From assembly GCA_950295325.1 (NCBI GenBank), contig OX485809.1, positions 29,152,144 to 29,216,143 on the forward strand: DNA of 64,000 nucleotides. The letters are read 5' to 3'. Source of the stretch: Polytrichum commune. Its lineage: Eukaryota > Streptophyta > Polytrichopsida > Polytrichales > Polytrichaceae. Below are positions 45,697 through 56,333 of the stretch, piece after piece; position 1 is the stretch's first letter; every line of letters begins with the position of its first letter. The notes under the pieces were generated by a model. That model was not told the origin of the DNA. It was given only the letters and a program-made list of their open reading frames with translations, and made no database searches. The position numbers were made by a program, and so were the translations under genes.

Positions 45697-47906
45697 TCAC
45701 TTCTTTCTAGCTAGATTTCTAATAGTAATCATACTGCTTGAAGAAACAGACTTTGACAATTCAACAACCTTTGTCAAATTTTCTTCCATAACAGTGTCTA
45801 AAGACACTTCAACGTCTATCTTCTCGTTACACTCTGTGTTGTATGTCTGAACTTTATCTTCAATTATCTTGAATAACGGTGTTTTTATGTTGTCCAACAT
45901 AGTTTTCTTTTGAAATTCTTTGTCAAAAGCACATAGAAATCCAGTTCGCTCCCAACTCTTAAGGACCATAGCAATCCGACTTGAGACATTTGCCCATGCA
46001 ACATAAAGTCACTCACATATGTGAGGCTTTAGTTTGCTCATTTTGAAGTCCATGTGAACATCCTCACATACCTTCAGTTGCTTTGTTATAGCCTCCATAG
46101 TATACTTGTTAAATGTTTGTCGAAATGCATGTTTGAATGATCGTTGAATAATAACATCTGCAGGCTGATAGATACTTGTGCAATTTGCTGGAATGTAAAG
46201 AATGTGAATTTAGGGATGATGATTCTTCATCCACTCCCGAAATTCCTTGCTGATGTGAACACTCCAGCAATCGATGAGCGAAATCATCTCTTGTATTGCT
46301 GGAAGGTTTAATAATTCTACTTGTGAGTCTTTATACGGTACCAATATCTTCTCCACGAACTCTTTGCATGTGTCCAAAGTAGACTAATGGTTATGGCTGA
46401 AAGTCAAATTCCATCCTGCGTGTTCACAATCATACCTCCCCCCTTCTAACTTCGGTAGACTTCTGTTAGTTATCCCTTGGAAAATTGCCTAAAAATGGGA
46501 GGCATTTTCCACTAGCTACAAAAGATATTGCCACAATAATTTGTCGTTTGTCGTCTTGTCCATGTATTCTAATATGTTTAACACCCTTCGTTTCCCATAT
46601 TCTACTGCTATCTGTAGGAACAAGATGTATCCCGGTTTGGTCGGTGTTTACAACTAATTCTGAAGGAATGTTGTGAACACTTACCAAGTATGCAAATCTT
46701 TGAGCCATAGCCTTCCTTTGGTCCTCATAATATTTTGGTAGTTTTTATGCTGCATTGGTTGTTGCTCGGTAACTCCAATTCAATTCACTATTTACAAAAA
46801 ATTTAGTCTAAGCATACGAAACACTAAACGAGGTCTTGTGCATGCCGTCTAAGAGTTCCGGACCTTTCTCTTGGATTATGGCCTTTATAAGTGGTTGAAT
46901 ACAAACTGCATATAAAGGTTGGCATGTTTTTCTTTGATTCCCAAGAATGGCACGAATCTCATCCTTCATAATTGGATTAGATTCCAAGTTTGGGTAGCGT
47001 TGTGCAGTTTTGGCAAAGTCCCGGGGAGTGCACTTAAAGTTAAGATTAGGAATACACGTGAATGCGTTTTAATGGCATACCCCCTACAATACTTGGCCTT
47101 AAATAGTTTTTAAATTAAGTCTTTTTAAGTGCCAAATCATTACAAATATATCTATCACTTGGTATAAATTTCAAGACGAAAAGTTTTTAAATTTTATTTT
47201 AAAAAATGATAGAAGTTTGAACTAAAATGCGTTGTTTTTTGCTTCAAAAATCAATTTAAAATATTTACAATTGATTATTTTTTGAAATTTATACAAAAAG
47301 AACTTTAGATTGTATTTAACAACTTCATTTTTTTTACAATTTTTAGATGATTTTTTAGTACATACATAGGGGGATCAAAAATACGCACTCAAGTGATTCC
47401 TAGTCTTAACTTTAAGTGCACTCCCCGAGGGCAAAGTATGTGCCAAAATTGACACACCGTTTATAGGTCTCTTTCAAATCTTCATTCGGATGAAACCATT
47501 CTCGCATAGAGCTCTTAGATAAATTGTCATAGTCACAAGAAAGATCTCCTAGTTTTCTATAAGTTGACCTAAGAAAACTCCATGCCTCTGTGATATTACG
47601 ATGTTATTTTACAGCCTTGTAAATAGGAGGCCAGAGAGTAGGGGTGAATCAATTGGTGTATGAACCTCTGACCTTCTTTGGCTTGGTAATTGGCTTCATC
47701 TTCTCAACCTTTGGCTTTATTAGCATTGTTTGTCTCTCCTTCCTTGGTTTCCCTATTGGCCGCTTGAATGTCTCCTTTTTGGGCCTTGATTGTTCTTCCT
47801 GCAATCTCTCACTCAAAGCGGCAAACTCTCTCTCTATATCCATCTCCCTCTCTTCCTTGCTAGTAGGGATAGAAGAAAAATCAACCCGTCGTTGTTTTGG
47901 TGCCAT
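45697..47906 (-). pseudogene. DDE_1-type (pogo/Tigger-like) transposase, decayed
   Basis: Read on the minus strand from ATG 47906 (MAPKQRRVDFSS). A basic N-terminal part is followed by the segment broken by the nested MITE (47020-47429). Then come WTKFFVNSELNWSYRA, LVVNTDQTGIHLVPT with the first catalytic Asp, a DDKRQI block, LIDCWSVHISKEF with the second Asp, and CTSIYQPADV with the third. That order is the DDE_1 transposase core. Several stops are present, for example TGA where TGG is expected after GSYTN, and frame changes occur near 46440-46500. The C-terminus ends at 45697. The product would bind and cut the element ends; this copy cannot. Confidence 0.85.
47020..47429. mobile_element. 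MITE nested in the transposase, 8-bp target duplication
   Basis: The left end CCCGGGGAGTGCACTTAAAG mirrors the right end, read in reverse as CTCGGGGAGTGCACTTAAAG, and the inverted repeat continues for over 30 bp with 'ttaaga.taggaat'. The 8-bp word GGCAAAGT flanks both ends (47012-47019, 47430-47437), which suggests hAT, although the end sequence is not classic. Removing it rejoins the transposase text. The 410-bp element has no ORF. Confidence 0.85.
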
Positions 47907-48201
47907 TTCTAACACTCTTCTCACACATATCAAAGTACAAATACATACAAAAGACCTAACACATACATTGTGCAAAGACGAACAAGAGCCGCACTAAGTA
48001 AAGTTTAGGTGGATACTTAGGTCTAAGGCCAAGAAGCCGCCACGAATGAATGAAAAAAACAACAACCTACTTGCACAACTGCTGGACCTTAACGAAAAAA
48101 CGAATTAATCTTTTTAAAATCATAGGATTGACGAAATTGCATAAATTATATTTTTCATTGACGAACCTTATTTTTCAAAATGAAAAAAAACGTTTTGAGG
48201 T

Positions 48202-48226
48202 GCACAAACCAGCTATGGTGCTACGG
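48202..48226 (-). repeat. Right terminal inverted repeat of the pogo-like element
   Basis: Pairs with 42825-42849. It is followed by TA at 48227-48228. The transposase start codon lies about 300 bp inside. Confidence 0.75.
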
Positions 48227-48228
48227 TA

Positions 48229-49084
48229 GATTTGTCTTCATCCATTGTAGAGGTAGTGTGCGGTACACTTCCACATGTTAGGAGAGGAGCCTCCTACACA
48301 AGGGATACAAAATAACATTGAATATGGCTGAATAACCCTCCAATACCATAGGGTGTCAACCACTTTGGTTACATGCATGAATCAAAGCACATGAACACGA
48401 CATAGAAGAACATGACATCAGTGAACACAAAATAAGAGACAAGCAACAATCAAATGATTAATTTGTATGGAGGTCAATAATCACCTTTGAATGCATAGGC
48501 ACTAAGAACTACAAATCCATGTTTAGTCAATGCCTCAATAAAAATTTGCACCGATTTTGAATCTTTCTCCCGACCACTCTCCAAGGGACTTCTTTGTTCA
48601 TGAGTTGAGTTTGAGAATTGGTTACATCAAAGAATATGTCGGTGGCTCCCACATCCAATTTCACTAGAATTCCCAAATTTCAAGTACTTATATAGAATTT
48701 GGGAATTCTACAAAATGTACATTGTGGTTTAAGTTGTGGTATTTTTTTTATTATTTAGATGTAAAGTAGCATAAATAAAATTTATAGGTTCAACATGAAT
48801 CATCTGCCATTAGTGGCATTGGATGAGAAAAAAACAAAATGTATGTGGACATAGTGATGGATTTGTTGAAACGGTCACCTTTGAATGAAAAGTATCGTCA
48901 TCCGGGGATGGAAGAGTTGGTTGGCTTATTTAGGGTTAATTGGGGAGGTTCAAGAACCATATGTAAGATATTAGGGTAGTATGCACTATTTGTACGGTAT
49001 CAAGGTAGTATAGGGCATCAAACAAGCATGGAAAAGACAATCTTAGGGTTTTGAAAGGGGTTGTTGAGCTCATAAACATTGAGC
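48229..49084. other. Spacer with no recognised gene
   Basis: AT-rich DNA between two transposons. The only structure I see is a perfect short hairpin at 48665-48710. Confidence 0.5.
48665..48710. other. Perfect inverted repeat with short loop
   Basis: TAGAATTCCCAAATT at 48665-48679 pairs with AATTTGGGAATTCTA at 48696-48710 across a loop of about 16 bases. It could be a cruciform or the relic of a small element. The stem is too short and unsupported to call a microRNA precursor. Confidence 0.7.
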
Positions 49085-49087
49085 TTA

Positions 49088-49407
49088 GGGCCGCTTTACA
49101 CTAGGAGTCAAGGCCATGAAATCTTGGGGCCAACTTAACCAATATTTGAGTTCTTTTGAAGCTCGAGCCGGCCTCAAGTTTGTGTACTCGTTGGCCCCAA
49201 GGCCCATTGTTGGCCCCCCAATCCATGAGGGTTCCTTTTGTGCCTTGGGGCCATCTCAAGGCCAACATTTTATAGATTAAAATATTCAATTAATTGTTGG
49301 CCTTTATTCCTAGTCTAAAGCTCTTCGGGTTGGCCTTAAGCTCTCAACCAATAGGATCGCGAGATTTCCCTCAGCCCTTGGCCTCAACTCCTAGTGTAAA
49401 GTGGGCC
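49088..49407. mobile_element. Tourist/Harbinger-like MITE, TTA target
   Basis: The left end GGGCCGCTTTACACTAGGAG mirrors the right end, read in reverse as GGCCCACTTTACACTAGGAG, and the match extends to about 28 bp with four mismatches. TTA flanks both sides (49085-49087, 49408-49410). Length 320 bp, no transposase. Confidence 0.8.
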
Positions 49408-49509
49408 TTAGTTTTTTACTTTCATCCTCTGGTTTTTATTTTCTCCTCTAGTTGGCCGTTGCAATCTTTCTTGACTAAGCGTTTGCTCGCTTTGCTTTGC
49501 TTTTGGGAA

Positions 49510-49618
49510 TCTCACTCATTGTGTTTGCTCGTTGTGCTTGCTCTTGTGCGCACTCATTGTGCTCGTTGTGCTTGCTCTTGTGCCCACTCATTGTGCTCGT
49601 TGTGTTTGCTTGCTCTTG
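49510..49618. repeat. Minisatellite with units of about 30-40 bp
   Basis: Three imperfect head-to-tail units of the type 'actcattgtgctcgttgtg' followed by 'cttgctcttgtgc'. An ORF through it yields a Cys/Leu-rich repeat with no family match. Confidence 0.75.
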
Positions 49619-49704
49619 AACTTTGGAGGTTGAAGTGCGCGACCCAGATCGACACGGGTGGTGTTTTAGCTATTTTGTGCCCGTCTACATTCGGTAAATT
49701 ATAA

Positions 49705-50320
49705 CTTGTCTTTGATGTAAGTGAAATTAATGATGTAAATGGAGTTCTTGAGCCTATTGCTAAATCTATGCCTAGTATAATATATATGCTACTACTGAAC
49801 ATATGCCTTGTACAAATATATGGTTGGATGCAAGGGTGGATGCAAGGGTGTATGTTTGTGCAAGAATCTTTTTGGTTGGGTTGAAGGTGTTGGAATTTCG
49901 AAGTCTCTTGTATGTTTTAATACTTGAAGGTTAATTATAGTGTAATGTTCATTGTTGGTAATATTGAAGTTCAATCCTTAAGTGTATATTTCAAGGTGTA
50001 TATTAAAGTTGAAGGTGTGATGTTTTTTATTGTTGTTGAAGGTTTATGTATGATGGTGTTGATTTGTTATTTATGTTGGAGTTGAAGTTATTTTATTACT
50101 ATGTATGTTGTTTCTATATTGGTTGAATGCTAAAGTTTATAATATGATGGTTGTATGCGTGTAATGTGTAGAGTAAGATAGGATGATTATTATTATGCGA
50201 CTCTAAAATTTATATATAATGATAGGGTGTTAGAAAATACCATCAGTAAAAAATACTTATAGGGTGGAAAATATTCAATGAAGGAAGGTAAATACCCCCT
50301 CCCTCGATTAAATAGGGGGG
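49705..50320. other. Spacer with no recognised gene
   Basis: AT-rich stretch with scattered 'ttgaaggt' words and no structure that I can support. Confidence 0.45.
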
Positions 50321-50326
50321 TCTCGC

Positions 50327-51225
50327 ATGTGTATACATGAATCAAGTTTAGATGCACCCCTGGGGCATAAAGCATGGTTGAAAGGGGGTTCCAGTAGCAA
50401 ATACCAAGATTCAATGTCTTTGGAATTGAAAGTTGTTGCCATAAGTGGAGATCCAAAGCTACAAGTAGATGCCATGTGGTCTTATCCATGGGCAAAAGAG
50501 TTTAACGCTCAAGATTATGCATTAGAGGGGTCAAAGTTGTTTGGTTCTACCAAACGAAAATTGGATTTACCACCCGATGCCAATTGCAACTTCCATTGAC
50601 CTGATAAGGTTCACTATTCCATACCTCGCCCCAACACTTGGGCAACTAATCAACACATAGAGGAATCATTGAGAGTTGCAGAGCATGGTGTGGTGCATAC
50701 CACATCAATGTTTGAGACATATTGCCCTCCTTCATAGTGGCACATTGCAAGATTGCTACCTGATTTTGCCAAAAAAATGTTGGGGAATGTAGGCCAATAC
50801 AAGGACTTTGTGCAATTCGAGAGTCGGAACATGTAAACATGGCACCCTTGCCGGATGTTTGCACCAAATGGAAGAGTGTTGGACTCATGGATAAATACTA
50901 TGTTGTTGGAGTGACTGCCACTTCTTATCCATGAATTTGGAGTTATCGTCAACATTGTCTCAAAGAAGGACAATGCCTAACATGTAACACTTGGCGACAT
51001 CCCATAACGCACTTTCTCGGACTTCACGAAGATGTCTTCTCAAACTTTGGGAAGGGAAGCTAAATGGGTGTACTACAAACACCTTTACTATGTCTTTGGA
51101 TTTTTATGCAACATGGATTACAATGACGGCAAATTCATTCATGCTCCAACGTACACATGTAGCGAGGTCATGCGACTACTTGAGTTGGCTAGCATTGTTG
51201 AATGTTAGTATTGATGCTAGTGTAG
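50327..51225 (+). pseudogene. SWIM zinc-finger protein pseudogene, copy 2
   Basis: Broken plus-strand frames encode, in order: a leader with SLELKVVAISGDPK and DALEGSK-like text; then HYSIPRPNTWATNQHIEESL, HTTSMFETYCPP and FAKKMLGNVGQYKDFVQFE; then TWHPCRMFAPNGRVLDSWI; and finally WVYYKHLYYVFGFLCNMDY and FIHAPTYTCSEVMRLLELA. The last part matches the fragment at 29083-29395. The SWIM ligands are partly lost, since the Cys-x-Cys has become Arg/Ser and the YCKH has become YYKH. Several stops interrupt. The parent family is a SWIM-domain protein of unknown role. Confidence 0.7.
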
Positions 51226-51259
51226 TGTCCACTATATGGTTTATGACATGATATAATTG

Positions 51260-53485
51260 AAATCATACTTGGTTGCACAAATAAATATTTTGGATTATTA
51301 TAATAAGAATCATGAGTGGGCTGAAAGGTTTCCGGGTTTTCATGGTAATAAGCCCCCACCATTGGTGTAAATATTTATTACATGTAATTATAAAATATTA
51401 TATGAAAATGCCAAATTTGTAATGTAACCCCCAAACCCGCATGAAATCTCCTAAACTTGGACTCCTTGCTCACATGTTACTACGCATTTCTCATGTGTGG
51501 CCACTCATAGCTCATGTCCTAGCTTACTTCGTGTATCCAATGTGTATAACAAGAAAAACATTCAAAAGCAAAGAAGAGCCATGGACAAGGTGCAAACTCG
51601 TGTTGTGCATATTCGCACAAGCGTGGACACACATTGGGGCATTGGATGTGCAAGGTCCATCATGAGCGGCAAAGAGGGATATCATGGAATAGGAGGAATA
51701 GAAGGAGGTCCTTGGCAACTGACGTGGAGATGTCCCATCAACAACCAAATCACCATTATAAACTAATAAAATTGTTCATATCTCTAACAATGTGATTGTT
51801 GGCTATTGCAAAGCTGAGAAATTGAGTGTGGGACAATTGTCCTTTCTACCATGCTAGGGGCTTAGCAATCAAATTGTCCACATCAATTGAGATATGCATA
51901 GTGATACCTCCAAACGAAGAGCAAGTCACAAAAAATCAAGTCAAGAAAGTTTTGTAGTAGTGATTCAACCATTATTTGTGTTTTTGGTACACAACATCTT
52001 GACCCAACAAGACTTTAGTGTTGGCAAGATAACCTCCAAATCAAATGCTAACGAGGATACGCGAGACTTTCATTTGTTCCCAAGCGGGTTTGAGCCTGGG
52101 ACCATGTGGCACTAATTCTTGGGTGGTACCACTGGACCGTCACATTAGTGTGCGATTCAACCATTGCAAATGTTTTGATTCAAAGCCTTGGCAAGGATGT
52201 AGATTTCCATCAATATTACAACAAAAGGGCAAGAAGGAATTATGGAACATGAGCGTAACTAGGCTCATTCATTCAAGAGAAAACCTTGAAACCTTGAAAC
52301 CTTGAATAATTTTTATATTTTGGTTTGATGCAGGTATTAGCTCCAATAAACCAAAGCAGTCTAGTAGTCAAACACATTTGATAAAGAAGCCATGATCCTA
52401 CCGGAGTCCAAGATGTTATATTGGATGGATGAGAGGTACACTTGTGTGCGATAATTCCCGCTCAGCCATTGCAAATCCACTAAACTTCAAAGCTTTGGCC
52501 GGCATTACAACATGTGTGCAATAAATACAACAAAAAAACGAGAATGATTTATCGCATAAGGTATAGTATGTGCGCTTAAACATAACACCAACCTTAAAGC
52601 AACGCTTGTGATTCATCCTTAAAGTGTCAACAAGTGAGTGTGATGAAGCATTAAGTAAGCCAAAAATTAAGAAGGCCACTAATCATACACGACATCAAGT
52701 ACAATACAAAATAGCACCACTTTGGTCAATCATAACGGCTACTCTAAGATTTACCTGCAAAACGAGGCGATGTAAGAAGTGTTACACAAAAGTTGAACAT
52801 GACTTGCATTTAATAGAAGATTTTTATGTGCTATATGATTGATTTTGAGGTGATTTCAACTTGTCAATTGAACAATATCAGACCCCCTTATGTGACACCA
52901 AAAAACCCAATGTTGCTATGCACTTTGACAATTCATAAAAGTCACACTTTTCTTTCATCATGTGTTGTTGTTGTTGTTGTGATGCGCATGATTCTAACCC
53001 ATTTCCTAACCTAGCTGCTTAGGTCTCTTCAAAATTTCCCCCAAATGACAAGAAACCCAAAATCAACAAAAACCATGGGAGTGTCACTTCAAGAGCCGGT
53101 TTCCTCATGAACACACCTCTCGATTATCCAAGAGAAAAGCCCCAAAATAAGTTAAAGTTTGGATGGTTTTTTTTAGTAGTTCAAGTGACACTATACTCAT
53201 CTCTAAAGACCCCGAAATTTGTCTAGTCAAACACTACATTTGAGACGAGTCGGCTACGATCGATTCGAGGGTCCAAGAATTTTGTATTGGATGGATGAGA
53301 GGTACCCTTGATTTTTGGGCATACAATCGGTCAATATCTTAGTGCTTCCGAGTCAAGCCTCGGCTGCATGCTGACAGCTTTCGGTTATTCTTTATTAAGT
53401 TCGGGTATATTCTATAGATTCCTCTAGAACGATCTATATGTTTCCGAAAGTCTTTAGAATCTTTTTCAAACTCAACCGGTTGTTT
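51260..53485. other. Spacer with repeat fragments, no gene
   Basis: Only short ORFs without domains. It contains R5 copy 2 (about 52590-52750), a GTT microsatellite near 52962-52982 and AT-rich spacer. No RNA gene found. Confidence 0.5.
52590..52750. repeat. Repeat R5, copy 2
   Basis: Shares 'cttaaagcaacgctt' and 'gtgagtgtgatg' with 25240-25415. The adjoining 'ccactaatcat', 'catcaagtac' and 'ccactttggt' are the inverse of words left of that copy. Approximate borders. Confidence 0.45.
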
Positions 53486-53494
53486 GAATTGTAA

Positions 53495-54415
53495 CTAAGG
53501 TAGAGGGTGCTAAAACCAACACTTATAAACACCTCCCAATTGCCAACAATTTATTACCTTGAACCGTTCCCCATGGTGTAGGAGTGTGCGGGTCCAGGGA
53601 GTGATGGTTTTAGGTGTCATTAGTGGTGTCACTTCATAGTGACCTCCACTACCTCCATCTAGGGTGGGTAACATGCTTCAGGGGCGCTTCACACTATGGC
53701 TGTCGATTTCCACCGATTAGATTGCAAGAAACCAAGAGTTCAGCTTCTCGACCCTTCACACTAAGGCCAAAGTCCAAAGGCGGTTGCAATTTAAAATGAT
53801 TACTTTTTTAAGAAGGCGACGGACTCTCAAAGGAAGTTTGGGTCGGACAGGAATGGAAACCCAAACTATGGTCGAGAGACCGTCAATTATTTTTCATAGA
53901 ACAATCAATCATTGACAAGATCTTGGCTGTTAGATTGGAGGGGTTGTTTTGGGCAAGGAATAAAGTGGGATGCTCCTTTGGGTTTGGACTTTGGGCTTGG
54001 CCTTTGGAGGCTTCACACTATGCCTGGCCGAAGGCTCCAATTATTGTATTCTATTGGCTATTTTCAGCTCAATTCTTTGGACTCTCAACAAAGTTTGGCC
54101 ACTCGATCCCACGGCCCATTGACTTCGACGGCCATAGTGTGAAGCAGCCCTCACTCTATCTCGGGTTGGTTCAAGGTGAGTTTAAGTTGGCTTGTCAATG
54201 CCTAATCAAGCCATTGTATACTAGCAAGGGGGGGGGGTACGGTTCTAGCCATTATATTCACAAAGCTAAGGAAGTAGGCCCACAAAGTACAAAGGGGGTC
54301 GGTTCCTAAGATCCAAGGGGGTCGGTGTCCGGGAGGCAAGGTCATGATTTGACAAGTGAATAAAGAAGAATCGTGGAGGTGACCATGTGGCTTTGTGCAC
54401 CGTTACTACAATAAA
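53495..54415 (+). repeat. Repeat R4, copy 2, split by a MITE
   Basis: Starts 'aactaaggtagagggtgct' and ends 'gtgcaccgttactac'. It matches the reverse of 35176-35520 on both sides of a 470-bp MITE insertion. Left of the MITE about 30 bp look like a second, diverged version of the right flank, so a small local duplication may be present. Confidence 0.7.
53681..54150. mobile_element. Harbinger-like MITE, TCA target
   Basis: The left end GGGGCGCTTCACACTATGGC mirrors the right end, read in reverse as GGGCTGCTTCACACTATGGC, with about 26 bp of inverted repeat. TCA flanks both sides (53678-53680, 54151-54153). The ends resemble those of the MITE at 49088. Two overlapping ORFs inside have no transposase motif. 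R4 copy 1 supplies the empty site. Confidence 0.75.
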
Positions 54416-55991
54416 TATGATATTTAGTGTCATTAATTCTAATTGTCTTGCTCAATACTAATTGTAAAACCGTGATAGAGTGTCATCAACACTAAATGCT
54501 AACCCAACTTTATTTGTCATTCCCTGTACATAATTTAAGGGATTATAAATTCACAGTGCAATTACTGTCACATACCAAGTGGGTTTTCATCCAAATGCCA
54601 TTCATCCATGGCAATATTTCATCACATCATTGTTTTCTCTAATTCATAGCAGCCTATGATTTTTTCTGAAGCAAAATTGATTCCGGATTGGCATAAGAGA
54701 CTTTGAATTAGTCTTGGAAGATCCAGTTTCAAAATGAAATAATCTTCAAGATGTAGGGGTTTGAATTTTAGTGTAGCTCCTGCATCCATCATTGGATGAG
54801 TTTGCCTAGATGTCACAAAGCCAAAGATGTCAATGTCACCCTCATCTTTTACTTATTTGAACCATTTCTCAATCACTGGCTCTTCAAGAATGTTGTATTA
54901 TATCACATAAACATGCATTAAAGATAAGTCGTGAGTTAGTTGTATTCAAAATCGTGGATTTACTATTAAAATGATTAGGCAAGAATTTCAAATGTAAGAC
55001 AAGACGGAGAGGGTGAAAGATAAGGGTCCAAGGCTCCAATTACTGTAAGAGACTTGAAAAATCCCTCTTCTCGCAATCTATATTTTACATGGTATTTATG
55101 AGATCCCAAAGTTGCAACTTGAACCAATGTGGAAACCACATGTGGTAATGTATCTTAAACAAGGAAACAAAACTGTAGTAGTAACAAAACATAAGTAAAC
55201 AAACATGATAATATAACTACATGTAAAGTCCTTCAAAATAGGACGAAACCGTGGATTTATCCTTTTTTGAGAAACCTTATGTTAGGAGCTCTTAAACTCG
55301 TCGTTTGTTGGAGTGTGTTGTAAAAAATAATGTGATTTTGTCCATGTGATAAAGTAGTATCACATAAAAGAACTCTACGTGGGGGTCATGACGTGGGACT
55401 TGGAGCATCAATTTACACATGCGAGTCTTGACCAAGTCCCGAGATATATGTAGATATTAGAAGTCTGTAACTAAAATGGATGAAAGAGGTAAAGTTTGGG
55501 TTGGAGGTTTGTGTCGGTGAATAGGAATTGAGGACTTATGTATAGGGACTTTTCCAAGTCCCAACCAATTTTAAATTCCAATATCTAAATTTCTAGGTCT
55601 CGTTTCCTTGGGATTCGATACATCCTTGAGAGATGGACCTCATGACACGGTCCCAAGGGCCGGTCTTCATCAGGGTTCAAGAGCTAAGAAGCTCCTATTC
55701 GTCGAGAACGATAAGCTTTAAAAGCATGTCTAATTGAATCACCACCGCAAGTCATGTCTATAATGTTCATCCATCCTGACTCAAGAAATTTCCACTTTTT
55801 GCACCCGAAAATTCGATGGTCTTTGAACCTCGATCCGCATTACATTCGTCTTGCACCCTCACCCTAACTTATGTTTCTAGAGCACACCGTGTTTCGGCAA
55901 CAAATTGATTGCTCAAGTTGAGGACACACTTTGTGAATGCTTCAAGCTTCCCCGCAACCCTCCCCTAGATCTACACCCTACGTACATTTTA

Positions 55992-56055
<64 letters not shown>

Positions 56056-56095
56056 GAGGAACGTCGCCTCGAGTTCTCCCTGACTTTCTGAGATC
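54416..56095. other. Spacer and upstream region of CSN3
   Basis: AT-rich at first, becoming richer in G+C towards the CSN3 start. No other gene is recognised. The last part should contain the CSN3 promoter, including the long CT tract. Confidence 0.5.
55994..56053. repeat. (CT)n microsatellite upstream of CSN3
   Basis: About 30 uninterrupted CT units ending 280 bp upstream of the CSN3 start codon. CT tracts are common in plant 5' leaders and core promoters, and this one probably lies in the leader or just upstream. Confidence 0.9.
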
Positions 56096-56333
56096 TAGGT
56101 GGGACGCACATATGAGAGACTCCCTGTCGGTCTCTCCACCTCCCTTCGGTTTCTGAAATCTAGGCGGCACGCACATGTGGGACTCTGTCTCTGTATGTGT
56201 GTGTCTCTACTGCCACTCCTCGGCGAGCTTCACTTTCTTTGCGGAGGAGCAGCGAGCACAGACGGGCTCGGGGCTGTTGGCCGAAGGGATCGGAACAGGA
56301 GGGGAGGCCAGGGTTCGCAAAGGCATCGAAGCC

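Larger units (their letters stand above)
42825..48226. mobile_element. pogo/Tigger-like DNA transposon carrying host gene fragments
   Basis: The left end CTGTAGCACCATAGCTGGTT and the right end, read in reverse as CCGTAGCACCATAGCTGGTT, form a 25-bp inverted repeat with three mismatches. TA flanks both ends (42823-42824, 48227-48228), as for Tc1/mariner insertions. The 5402-bp interior holds a decayed DDE_1-type transposase on the minus strand. On the plus strand it holds a two-exon fragment of a GTE bromodomain gene and a TIR-domain fragment. Subterminal ACGAA words recur near both ends. The matching ends around a matching transposase class make one element likely. A nested MITE at 47020-47429 inflates its length. 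Confidence 0.75.

Noticed and set aside
49294-49704. 136-codon Leu/Cys-rich ORF
   Set aside because: Half of it is a minisatellite and its start lies in a MITE.
52070-52140. tRNA-like or B-box-like text (gggtttgagcctggg)
   Set aside because: No acceptor stem, anticodon arm or A box in the right spacing. Not a tRNA gene.
53912-54309. Overlapping 76- and 128-codon ORFs
   Set aside because: They run through the MITE at 53681-54150 into repeat R4 and show no transposase motif.
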